Shown here in pieces: positions 1-6,331 of a DNA stretch of 13,454 nucleotides (its first letter is position 1; each line of letters opens with the position of its first letter). The DNA is from Clostridiales bacterium UBA7044 (lineage in GTDB: Bacteria; Bacillota; Clostridia; Oscillospirales; Oscillospiraceae). The notes beneath the pieces are model-generated. The model did not search any database, was not told the origin of the DNA, and worked only from the letters and a program-made list of their open reading frames with translations. Location of the stretch: contig DLAP01000018.1 of NCBI GenBank assembly GCA_002493965.1, positions 1 through 13,454 of the forward strand, read 5' to 3'. Both the position numbers and the translations under genes were made by a program.

Positions 1-8
1 CTTCATAT

Positions 9-44
9 AAAAAACTTCAATTCTCCGAATGAAAGTTTTTTATT
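9..44. terminator. AT-rich hairpin terminator, probably bidirectional
   Basis: The arm AAAAAACTT (9-17) pairs with AAGTTTTTT (33-41). After a small internal loop, ATTC (20-23) pairs with GAAT (27-30) around a 3-base loop. The right arm ends in a T run on the plus strand, and the mirrored A run gives a T run on the minus strand. It could therefore end a gene entering from the left and also serve galM, whose stop lies about 325 bases to the right. Which gene it serves on the left cannot be seen. Confidence 0.55.
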
Positions 45-70
45 GAATATCAGTATAAAGTGTAAAGTAC

Positions 71-101
71 AAGCCCTGCCGCTTGATTGCGGCGGGGCTT
101 T
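71..101 (+). terminator. GC-rich hairpin with short T tail, terminator-like
   Basis: AAGCCCTGCCGC (71-82) pairs with 89-100 over 12 bp, with one T-G wobble, around a 6-base loop. A short T-rich tail follows on the plus strand. The tail is weak, so termination is less certain than the strong stem suggests. It sits just right of another hairpin terminator (9-44), as if backing it up for a gene entering from the left. It could also be part of the repeat cluster that begins about 20 bases further on. Confidence 0.45.
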
Positions 102-120
102 GCTTATGCGGATGGGGCAA

Positions 121-170
121 AGCCTTCCCCCTTGGGGAAGGTGGCAGCCCGAAGGGCTGACGGATGAGGT
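121..170 (+). repeat. Two-hairpin intergenic repeat, copy A
   Basis: The first hairpin is CCTTCCCC (123-130), loop CTT, GGGGAAGG (134-141). The second is CAGCCC (145-150), loop GAA, GGGCTG (154-159). A GATGAGGT end follows (163-170). The organisation matches a hairpin-rich intergenic repeat that I recall as abundant in gut Clostridia; that is memory, not a search. No protein could be encoded here. The 61 bases that follow (171-231) hold only a small 5-bp stem at about 212-226. Confidence 0.6.
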
Positions 171-231
171 ATATCGTACTATAGAGCCAGTCTAAGAAAA
201 GCAATCAGATAACAGGTCCATAACCTGCATC

Positions 232-327
232 ACCTCACCCGCTCCCCCTTCGGGGGCCACCGGCTTGCTGCGGCAAGCCCCGGTCGCGGCTCTGACAGTC
301 CACCGATTATGTCTTCACTCCTGCGAC
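232..327 (-). repeat. Multi-hairpin intergenic repeat, diverged inverted copy B
   Basis: It begins ACCTCACC (232-239), nearly the reverse complement of the end of copy A at 163-170. Then come CCCCC (244-248), loop TTC, GGGGG (252-256), and GGCTTGC (262-268), loop TGCG, GCAAGCC (273-279). An outer 7-bp stem joins 283-289 to 321-327 with one wobble, enclosing GACA (294-297) and TGTC (310-313). The order of blocks mirrors copy A, so the two face each other like ends of a small non-autonomous element. Bases 328-366, up to the galM stop, show only weak hairpin potential. Confidence 0.5.
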
Positions 328-366
328 TGCGCTTCGTTTACCCTAAAGGGGAGGGCACTGAGCGTT

Positions 367-1383
367 TTACCAGAAGAACCGGTACACCGTCTCGCTGTGG
401 TAGGGCTGCCCTGCCTTCACGATGGGCTGGGGCCATTCCGGATGGTTCAGGCAGTCGGGATAGAACTGGGTCTCCAGAGCCACGCCGGAGCGCTTGCCGT
501 AATGCACGCCGCCTTTGCCTACCGTGTCCAGGTAGTTCCCGGCGTAAACCTGAATGCCCGGGCAGTCTGTGGAAACGGTCATGGTTCTGCCGGAAACGGG
601 GTCAGAAAGAATGGCGCAGGGATCGCAGAAGACCTCCCAGTTGTGATCGTACCCTCCTTGCAGAAGCAGGGGCTCGTAGTCTTCCCCGATGTCCCGGGAA
701 ATGGGCTTGGGACTGCGGAAATCCATAGGGGTTCCCTCTACGCTCCGCTTTTCCCCGGTGGGGATGTTTTCTGCGTCGTCCGGGGTGAAGAATCGGCCGG
801 GCAGAGTCAGAACCTGGTCCATGGCGGCGTCTGTGCGCGCCTGGCCCGCCAGATTGAAATAGCTGTGATTGGTCATGTTGAACACCGTATCCCGGTCACA
901 GAGACCGTTGTAGGTGATGTGGAGGCCCCTGTCCTCCTTCAGCGCGTAAGTGACCCGGATTACGGCGTTCCCGGGGAAGCCCTGGTCGCCGTGGGGGCTG
1001 TGTAATTCCAGGGTGATGGCGCTGTCTGACAGGGAAACCACATCCCAAAGCCGGGTGTAAAAGGTGTCCGGGCCGGAGTGGAGATTATTGCGTCCTTCGT
1101 TGGCGTTCATGGCATATTCTTTTCCGTTCAGACAGAAGGCGGCTCCCTTTGTACGGTTGGCGTTGCGGCCTACGGTGGCGCCCAGGCAGGCGGTGCCCTG
1201 ACGATAGCCGCCAACGTCGTCGTAGCCCAGAACCACGTCCGCAAGGTTTCCCTTACGATCGGGGACCAGCAGGCTTACCAGAGTGGCGCCGTAGTCCATG
1301 ACCGTAGCGGTGAGCTTTCCACAAGCGATTGTGTACGCTCTGGCGGTTTTTCCGGTGGGCAAAGTGCCGAAATTTTTTGACAT
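367..1383 (-). CDS. galM: Aldose 1-epimerase (mutarotase)
   Basis: It interconverts the alpha and beta anomers of aldoses such as galactose and glucose in the cytoplasm, feeding the Leloir pathway or general sugar use. The product is 338 residues, normal for the family. The catalytic residues are present: His102 in NLHSG, His173 in NHSYFNL (the general acid), Asp246 in GYDHN, and Glu304 in LETQ (the general base). The GRNANR motif (72-77) is also typical. I chose the ATG at 1381-1383 because AAAGGAG lies 8 bases upstream. The frame stays open to 1659, but that stretch has no family similarity and contains the promoter. No other galactose gene is nearby and there is no signal peptide, so the gene stands alone, divergent from nrdD. 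Substrate preference cannot be told from sequence. Confidence 0.95.
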   Translation of the reverse strand: MSKNFGTLPTGKTARAYTIACGKLTATVMDYGATLVSLLVPDRKGNLADVVLGYDDVGGYRQGTACLGATVGRNANRTKGAAFCLNGKEYAMNANEGRNNLHSGPDTFYTRLWDVVSLSDSAITLELHSPHGDQGFPGNAVIRVTYALKEDRGLHITYNGLCDRDTVFNMTNHSYFNLAGQARTDAAMDQVLTLPGRFFTPDDAENIPTGEKRSVEGTPMDFRSPKPISRDIGEDYEPLLLQGGYDHNWEVFCDPCAILSDPVSGRTMTVSTDCPGIQVYAGNYLDTVGKGGVHYGKRSGVALETQFYPDCLNHPEWPQPIVKAGQPYHSETVYRFFW

Positions 1384-1447
1384 GGAAATTTCTCCTTTCA
1401 TTTTTCCGAGGGAAAGAGGAGGGATTATGTAAAGAACCCTTTTCTTG

Positions 1448-1476
1448 ATTATAGGACATTGTGCCCAAAATTTCAA
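1448..1476 (-). promoter_or_regulatory. Sigma-A type promoter for galM
   Basis: Read on the minus strand, the -35 is TTGAAA (1476-1471) and the -10 is TATAAT (1453-1448), separated by exactly 17 bases. The spacing is ideal and the -10 is perfect. The leader to the galM ATG would be about 58 bases. This promoter lies inside the artificially long open frame upstream of galM, which supports the ATG at 1383 as the real start. Confidence 0.75.
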
Positions 1477-1532
1477 ACCTTTCTTTTCTCCTGCGCCAAA
1501 AAACGGAACTTTCCTCTCCTGACCGGGTGGTC

Positions 1533-1547
1533 TTCCCTGGCAGGGAA
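1533..1547. promoter_or_regulatory. Perfect 15-base dyad between divergent promoters
   Basis: TTCCCTG (1533-1539), a central G, then CAGGGAA (1541-1547) is a perfect inverted repeat. It lies upstream of both the galM and nrdD promoters. The position and symmetry would suit a transcription factor operator, but no regulator can be named. A short GGAACTTT sequence occurs on both sides (1505 and 1551). It could also be chance. Confidence 0.35.
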
Positions 1548-1577
1548 AAAGGAACTTTTTTTCTGGAAAACCATGAG

Positions 1578-1593
1578 TAACTATATTTTGTAT
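1578..1593 (+). promoter_or_regulatory. NrdR box 1 (distal)
   Basis: Compared with the published NrdR consensus acaCwAtATaTwGtgt, this 16-mer matches at 12 positions, including the conserved C, A, T and G core. It starts 32 bases before a second match at 1610. Paired boxes about three helical turns apart are the usual arrangement for NrdR, the ATP-cone repressor of ribonucleotide reductase genes. It lies just upstream of the nrdD -35 hexamer. Confidence 0.65.
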
Positions 1594-1600
1594 CTTGCTC

Positions 1601-1628
1601 TTGACAAAACCACAATATGTAGTATAAT
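1601..1628 (+). promoter_or_regulatory. Consensus sigma-A promoter for nrdD
   Basis: The -35 is a perfect TTGACA (1601-1606) and the -10 a perfect TATAAT (1623-1628), with a 16-base spacer. Transcription would start near 1635, giving a leader of about 40 bases. Such a strong promoter implies that control comes from a repressor, consistent with the NrdR-box matches that overlap it. Confidence 0.88.
1610..1625 (+). promoter_or_regulatory. NrdR box 2 (proximal, inside the promoter)
   Basis: This 16-mer, core CAATATGTAGT, matches 13 of 16 positions of the NrdR consensus. It fills the spacer and overlaps the first bases of the -10 hexamer. NrdR bound here would block RNA polymerase directly, so repression is the expected effect. 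NrdR is known to bind when its ATP-cone senses high (d)ATP. Confidence 0.75.
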
Positions 1629-1676
1629 AGGCCGTACACGAGCGCTTTCGACGCATCACAACAGGGAGGAAACAAT

Positions 1677-3878
1677 ATGAAGATCATCAAGCGTAACGGA
1701 GCCGAAGAGGTTTTTAATATTGATAAAATTATCATGGCGGTGACGAAGGCCAATGGGGCGGTGGAGGAGAAGGTCCGGATGACCCCCCTGCAGATCACCC
1801 GCATTTCCGAGGCCGTCCAGATCGCCTGTGAGGAAATGGGCCGCAGCCCCTCCGTGGAGGAGATCCAGGACCTGGTGGAAAAGGCCATCATGGCCCATGG
1901 CGCCTTTGAGGTGGCCAAGGAGTATATCACCTACCGCTACACCCGGAGCCTGCTCCGCCAGTCCAACACTACTGACGATCGGATCCTCAGCCTCATCGAG
2001 TGCAACAACGAGGAGGTCAAGCAGGAGAACGCCAACAAAAACCCCACCATCAACGCCGTCCAGCGGGACTACATGGCAGGCGAGGTCAGCAAGGACATCA
2101 CCAGCCGGATCCTGCTGCCCCGGGAGATCGTGGAGGCCCACGAGGCGGGCATCATCCACTTCCATGACTCCGACTATTACGCCCAGCATATGCACAACTG
2201 TGACCTGGTGAATCTGGAGGATATGCTCCAGAACGGCACCGTGATTTCCGGCACTCTCATCGAGAAGCCCCATTCCTTCTCCACCGCCTGCAACATCGCC
2301 ACCCAGATCATCGCCCAGGTGGCTTCCAACCAGTACGGCGGCCAGTCCATCTCTCTGACCCATCTGGCTCCCTTCGTCCAGATCAGCCGGGAAAAGATCC
2401 GCAGGACGGTAGAAAAAGAAATGGAAACCTTCGGCATCACGCCCAATGAGGAGGCCATTACCAAGGTGGTGGAGGAGCGGCTCCGGGAGGAGGTCCGCCG
2501 GGGTGTGCAGACTATCCAGTACCAGGTGGTGACGCTCATGACCACCAACGGCCAGGCGCCTTTTATCACCGTCTTCATGTACCTCAACGAAGCCAGAAGC
2601 GAGCAGGAGAAGCAGGATCTGGCTATGATCATCGAGGAGACCCTGCGCCAGCGCTACGAGGGCGTGAAGAACGAGAGCGGCGTGTGGATCACCCCTGCCT
2701 TCCCCAAGCTGATCTACGTTCTGGAAGAGGACAACGTGAAGGAGGGCACCCCCTACTTCTACCTGACGAAGCTGGCTGCCCAGTGCACCGCCAAGCGGAT
2801 GGTGCCTGACTATATCAGCGAAAAGAAGATGCTGGAATTAAAGGGCGACGTGTACGTCTGCATGGGCTGCCGTTCCTTCCTGACGCCCGACCGGTTCACC
2901 GATGCGGGTATTGGCAATATCGCAAACGCGGGAAATTATGAGCCGGGCAAGCATAAGTACTACGGCCGCTTCAACCAGGGCGTGGTAACACTGAACCTGC
3001 CGGATATCGCCCTGTCTTCCGGACGGGACGTGAGGAAATTCTGGGAGATCTTCGACGAGCGGATGGAGCTGTGCCATCAGGCGCTGCTGTGCCGCCATGA
3101 GCGGCTGAAGGGCACCCTGTCCGATGCAGCCCCCATCCTGTGGCAGTACGGCGCTCTGGCGAGACTTGAGAAGGGCGAACCCATCGATAAGCTGCTTTAT
3201 AACGGCTACTCCACCATTTCTCTGGGCTACGCGGGCCTTTACGAGTGCGTCAAATACATGACCGGCAAGTCCCACACCGATCCGGAGGCCACCCCCTTCG
3301 CCTTGCAGATCATGGACGCCCTGAACGCGGGCTGCGCCAAGTGGAAGAAGGAGCACAACATCGACTTCTCCCTGTACGGAACGCCTCTGGAGTCCACCAC
3401 CTACAAGTTTGCCAAGTGCCTGCAGAATCGGTTCGGCATTATCCCCGGCATTACAGACAAGAACTATATCACCAACTCCTACCATGTCCATGTTTCCGAG
3501 CCCATCGATGCCTTCACCAAGCTGGGCTTCGAGGCCCAGTTCCAGCACCTGTCTCCCGGCGGCGCCATCTCCTATGTGGAGGTGCCCAATATGCAGCAGA
3601 ACATCGACGCGGTGCTCGAAGTGATGCAGTTCATTTACGACAACATCATTTACGCCGAGCTGAACACCAAGTCCGACTACTGCCAGGTCTGCGGCTATGA
3701 CGGCGAGATTGAGATTCGGGAAGACGACGACGGAAAGCTCATTTGGGTCTGCCCCCAGTGCGGCAACACCGACCAGAACAAGATGAACGTGGCCCGCCGT
3801 ACCTGCGGCTACATCGGTACCCAGTTCTGGAACCAGGGAAGAACCCAGGAGATTAAGGATCGGGTATTGCACCTGTAA
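1677..3878 (+). CDS. nrdD: Anaerobic (class III) ribonucleoside-triphosphate reductase, large subunit
   Basis: It reduces ribonucleoside triphosphates to deoxynucleotides without oxygen, using a glycyl radical installed by the radical-SAM activase NrdG. The 733-residue product starts with an ATP-cone (about 1-92) that reads the ATP/dATP ratio. The barrel follows, with Cys175 in MHNCDLVNLEDM and Cys398 in MGCRSFLTP, the expected active-site cysteines. Near the C-terminus a zinc site is formed by Cys669, Cys672, Cys692 and Cys695. The radical loop RRTCGYIG puts the radical on Gly711, 22 residues from the end. The ATG at 1677 follows GGGAGGA with good spacing and gives the full ATP-cone. The gene has its own promoter with NrdR boxes and a terminator after it, so it appears to be transcribed alone. 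nrdG, often adjacent, is not in the window. Confidence 0.97.
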   Translation: MKIIKRNGAEEVFNIDKIIMAVTKANGAVEEKVRMTPLQITRISEAVQIACEEMGRSPSVEEIQDLVEKAIMAHGAFEVAKEYITYRYTRSLLRQSNTTDDRILSLIECNNEEVKQENANKNPTINAVQRDYMAGEVSKDITSRILLPREIVEAHEAGIIHFHDSDYYAQHMHNCDLVNLEDMLQNGTVISGTLIEKPHSFSTACNIATQIIAQVASNQYGGQSISLTHLAPFVQISREKIRRTVEKEMETFGITPNEEAITKVVEERLREEVRRGVQTIQYQVVTLMTTNGQAPFITVFMYLNEARSEQEKQDLAMIIEETLRQRYEGVKNESGVWITPAFPKLIYVLEEDNVKEGTPYFYLTKLAAQCTAKRMVPDYISEKKMLELKGDVYVCMGCRSFLTPDRFTDAGIGNIANAGNYEPGKHKYYGRFNQGVVTLNLPDIALSSGRDVRKFWEIFDERMELCHQALLCRHERLKGTLSDAAPILWQYGALARLEKGEPIDKLLYNGYSTISLGYAGLYECVKYMTGKSHTDPEATPFALQIMDALNAGCAKWKKEHNIDFSLYGTPLESTTYKFAKCLQNRFGIIPGITDKNYITNSYHVHVSEPIDAFTKLGFEAQFQHLSPGGAISYVEVPNMQQNIDAVLEVMQFIYDNIIYAELNTKSDYCQVCGYDGEIEIREDDDGKLIWVCPQCGNTDQNKMNVARRTCGYIGTQFWNQGRTQEIKDRVLHL

Positions 3879-3888
3879 TCACATGAAT

Positions 3889-3927
3889 AAAAGCAATCGC
3901 CTCGCGTATGCGGGGCGATTGCTTTTT
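3889..3927. terminator. Strong bidirectional rho-independent terminator after nrdD
   Basis: AAAAGCAATCGCC (3889-3901) pairs perfectly with 3914-3926, and an inner CGC/GCG stem (3903-3905 with 3910-3912) closes a GTAT loop. The plus side ends in TTTTT. The A run on the left gives a U run on the minus strand, so it can also stop transcripts from the VanW gene arriving from the right. It begins 10 bases after the nrdD stop. Confidence 0.9.
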
Positions 3928-4003
3928 GTGTAGGAGTTGTGTTCCTTATCCAAAGGCAGGCACGGCGGAAGTGCCCGGCGTGCGCTCTCACAGACCAACG
4001 TGC

Positions 4004-4045
4004 GCCCTCTCAGTCACGGTGCTTTTGCACCGTGACTGAGAGGGC
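4004..4045. repeat. Perfect 19-bp hairpin with TTTT loop
   Basis: The arm 4004-4022 (GCCCTCTCAGTCACGGTGC) is the exact reverse complement of 4027-4045, with a 4-base loop. There is no T run on either side, so it is not a classical terminator, although it lies 24 bases past the VanW gene stop. The CCCTCTCAGTCA start resembles ends of hairpin repeats I recall from Clostridia. It may be a mobile-repeat remnant or an mRNA 3'-end stabiliser. A near repeat of its left flank, GTGCGCTCTCA, occurs 20 bases earlier (3980). Confidence 0.7.
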
Positions 4046-4069
4046 GGCTAGCGTAGGATCAACCTTCGT

Positions 4070-6250
4070 CTACTCCTCAGAACCCTGGTCATCCTCCTTA
4101 GAGGGATCGTCAGGGGGATCGACGGGATCATCTTCCGACGGGTCGGACTGGCTCTCGGTGGGCTTGGTAGTGGCCTCGCTGGGTGCTTCCGTGGTGGGCT
4201 GGGTGGGGGGCTCCGTAGGCGGCTGGGTAGGCGCTTCGGTGGGTTCCTCTTCCACCCGGGCGACAATCTCAGCTACAGATTTGTACTCGGAATCCGTGAT
4301 CTTGTCCCGGGAGAGCAGTTCATTGGTGTTGCGGTCGTATTTCAGCAGATAGCTTCTGACCAGATACCCGTTCTGCCCCTCCTGGAGCACATCCCCATCC
4401 TTGTAGCCGTCAGGATTATCATACTTGTAGTCCTCATACTTCGTGTCCGGCGCATAGGTATTTTCGATCCGGCTTTCCAAGCGTACATAGTAGCTCCGCA
4501 GGTCGGTGCCCAGAATCCGGACTGTCACATAGCCCCCGGCGGCTTCCGCGTGAATGGTGATGGGGTAGCTGGTGGTATTCTGGAATTTGAGATCCCGGCT
4601 GTTCCACTGCACGTCCGCGTCCAGACCGTAGTCGATGTAGGACATGGGGTGATCGTGGTTATAGCGGGTGGTGACTTTCAGATCAGACAGCAGGGCGCAG
4701 TAGTAGAGGGTAGAGGCCACCTGGCTGATGCCGCCGCCCAGCACCGACTCCTCTTCAATGCCGTTGCCCACATAGGCATACTGGTAGCCCTTGCCGGTGG
4801 TGCGCTGGCCCACCACGTCATTAAAGGAGAAGGTCTTGCCAGGATCCAGAACAAAGCCGTCCAGGGCCTTGCAGGCCAGTTCCAGGTTTCGGATCCGGCT
4901 TTCACTGCGGCTGTATGAGGTCTGATACTCGCCCAGAATATCCCGGTACAGCAGTTCGTCATCCATGACTTCCGGCTCGATGTACTCCATGGGAATCCGG
5001 ACCTCCTGGCCGTAGTCCGCCTGAGCAACCATTGCCTTGGCCTTTTCCACGTCAAAACCGTAGCCGTAGGAGGCAGGGATGGTCTTGTGTGCGGCTATAT
5101 CCACCGTGGCGTCCACGGGGGCAATGTAAAACTCCAGGTACACCGCATCCAGGTCCAGAGGATCCGGAAGGGCGGTGGGTTCCACATCCTCCACGGTGAC
5201 GGTAAATTGGAATCGTCCATAGGCGGAAAGAATCTGATCCAGCACGGCATCGGTATCAAATTTGACGCCGGGGGTGCCCATGGTGATGACCAGGGTTTGG
5301 CCGGGGGCATTCTTGTCCAGTTTATCGGCGGACAGCTCCGGCTGGGTGCCCTCCAGGCCATACTGGGTCTGGGTCAGGGTGCTGCCGGCGCTGGCGGCAA
5401 AATTCTCCAGGACTTCCCGGATCTTTTGCTTGTTGATATCCAAATAGGGGGAGAGGGAAACGGTGTAGCTCTCCGACAGGGAGGTCAAGTATGCCTGCTC
5501 CTTTTCCGCGTTGGTGCCGGTCCGGCCATAGTCGTAGGCGGCATTCACCGCGGCCTTCACATCCAGCTTCACACCTGCGTCCACCGGGGTGATCTTCAGC
5601 TCGCTGCCGGCCAGGTCCACTTCCATGTACGTCCGGGCAAGCTTACTGTCAGCGCTCTGCCGAACCACATTTACGGCTTCCTTTTTCGTCATGCCTCCAA
5701 CATTGACCCCGGCCACATAGACATTACTCAGAATCTTCCGGTCATAGGGATCGGCAGTGCTGGCGGCAAAGACAGCGATGAAGGCAACAATGATGATAAG
5801 GGCCAGGGCGCACAGGCTTACCAGCACGATCTTCTTGTTTCGAGTGCAGAAATCCATGGCCTTGTCCAGGAAACGGGAAGCCTTATTCAGGAAGGAATCC
5901 TCGTCCTCCGGCTCCTCATCCACGGGCAGTTCCTCTTCCTCCATAGGCTCCTCCTCCGGGAAAAACCGGTGGCGGGGCATCTGGCGAGAGGGAGAAGAGG
6001 GGGTAGGGATCGGGGGCGGCGTTATCGGTTCCTCGGGCTGCTGCCCGGAAAGCAGGGCGTCCAGATCCATATCCGTCTCCGCCCCTAAATTCTGGGAAGG
6101 CGGAGACTTCGGCTTTTGTATCGGCTCCGGAATGGATTCCGGAACAGGATCCGGGATAGGCTCCTGACCGGTCATCTGACGATAGACACGTTTGATTTCC
6201 GGATCCTCCTGCCGATGAGGGCGGGGAGAGGAAAATTTACCTTTTGACAT
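4070..6250 (-). CDS. VanW-family membrane-anchored envelope protein with PG-binding-like and G5-like regions
   Basis: The 726-residue product has an acidic, proline-rich N-terminal region (about 1-137, with PEPI and PEEEPMEEEE stretches). One hydrophobic helix follows (141-163), with basic RNKK just before it, so the N-terminus is probably cytoplasmic and the rest outside. Residues 170-370 look like the PG_binding_4 domains often found with VanW. The VanW domain is about 446-577 (LDPGKTFSFNDVVG, then GGGISQVASTLYY). Residues 585-667 look like a G5 domain. A Thr/Pro/Glu-rich tail (668-700) ends in an acidic stretch. The function of VanW is not established; linkage to some vancomycin-resistance clusters and the cell wall is known, and no such cluster is here. 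The ATG at 6250 follows AAGGAGG; an open extension to 6325 crosses the promoter. It lies after mfd but has its own promoter. Confidence 0.88.
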   Translation of the reverse strand: MSKGKFSSPRPHRQEDPEIKRVYRQMTGQEPIPDPVPESIPEPIQKPKSPPSQNLGAETDMDLDALLSGQQPEEPITPPPIPTPSSPSRQMPRHRFFPEEEPMEEEELPVDEEPEDEDSFLNKASRFLDKAMDFCTRNKKIVLVSLCALALIIIVAFIAVFAASTADPYDRKILSNVYVAGVNVGGMTKKEAVNVVRQSADSKLARTYMEVDLAGSELKITPVDAGVKLDVKAAVNAAYDYGRTGTNAEKEQAYLTSLSESYTVSLSPYLDINKQKIREVLENFAASAGSTLTQTQYGLEGTQPELSADKLDKNAPGQTLVITMGTPGVKFDTDAVLDQILSAYGRFQFTVTVEDVEPTALPDPLDLDAVYLEFYIAPVDATVDIAAHKTIPASYGYGFDVEKAKAMVAQADYGQEVRIPMEYIEPEVMDDELLYRDILGEYQTSYSRSESRIRNLELACKALDGFVLDPGKTFSFNDVVGQRTTGKGYQYAYVGNGIEEESVLGGGISQVASTLYYCALLSDLKVTTRYNHDHPMSYIDYGLDADVQWNSRDLKFQNTTSYPITIHAEAAGGYVTVRILGTDLRSYYVRLESRIENTYAPDTKYEDYKYDNPDGYKDGDVLQEGQNGYLVRSYLLKYDRNTNELLSRDKITDSEYKSVAEIVARVEEEPTEAPTQPPTEPPTQPTTEAPSEATTKPTESQSDPSEDDPVDPPDDPSKEDDQGSEE

Positions 6251-6287
6251 AGTGACCTCCTTGAAAGGGGTAAAAAATCTTGCCTGC

Positions 6288-6315
6288 ATTATATCATAAC
6301 ATGGGGAAAATGCAA
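6288..6315 (-). promoter_or_regulatory. Extended -10 promoter for the VanW-family gene
   Basis: On the minus strand the -35 is TTGCAT (6315-6310) and the -10 is TATAAT (6293-6288), 16 bases apart. A TG one base before the -10 makes it an extended -10 element. It lies just downstream of the mfd stop (6332), so the envelope gene can be expressed independently of mfd. The leader would be about 30 bases. Confidence 0.72.
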
Positions 6316-6331
6316 GGAATGTCACAGGAAA

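Noticed and set aside
1384..1659. An in-frame upstream extension of galM giving a 430-residue protein
   Set aside because: The extra 92 codons have no family similarity, contain a TTGAAA-17-TATAAT promoter for galM, and the ATG at 1383 has a strong ribosome binding site.
1656..2363. Minus-strand open frame (235 codons) across the start of nrdD
   Set aside because: It is an antisense shadow with no ribosome binding site and no recognisable motif, and it covers the nrdD start and leader.
2838..3872. Long minus-strand open frame (344 codons) opposite nrdD
   Set aside because: It mirrors nrdD codons, is rich in Val/Gly/Leu typical of antisense shadows in GC-rich genes, and nrdD shows all its catalytic motifs.
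4193..4210. G-rich run on the plus strand within the VanW gene tail, considered as a G-quadruplex
   Set aside because: It does not provide four separate G3 tracts; the richness follows from Thr/Pro codons on the coding strand.
5087..6088. Long plus-strand open frame (333 codons) opposite the VanW-family gene
   Set aside because: It is an antisense shadow with no ribosome binding site, promoter or motif; the minus strand encodes clear domains and a membrane helix.
6251..6325. Upstream in-frame start for the VanW-family gene adding 25 residues
   Set aside because: The region holds the extended -10 promoter, and the ATG at 6250 has a near-perfect AAGGAGG site.
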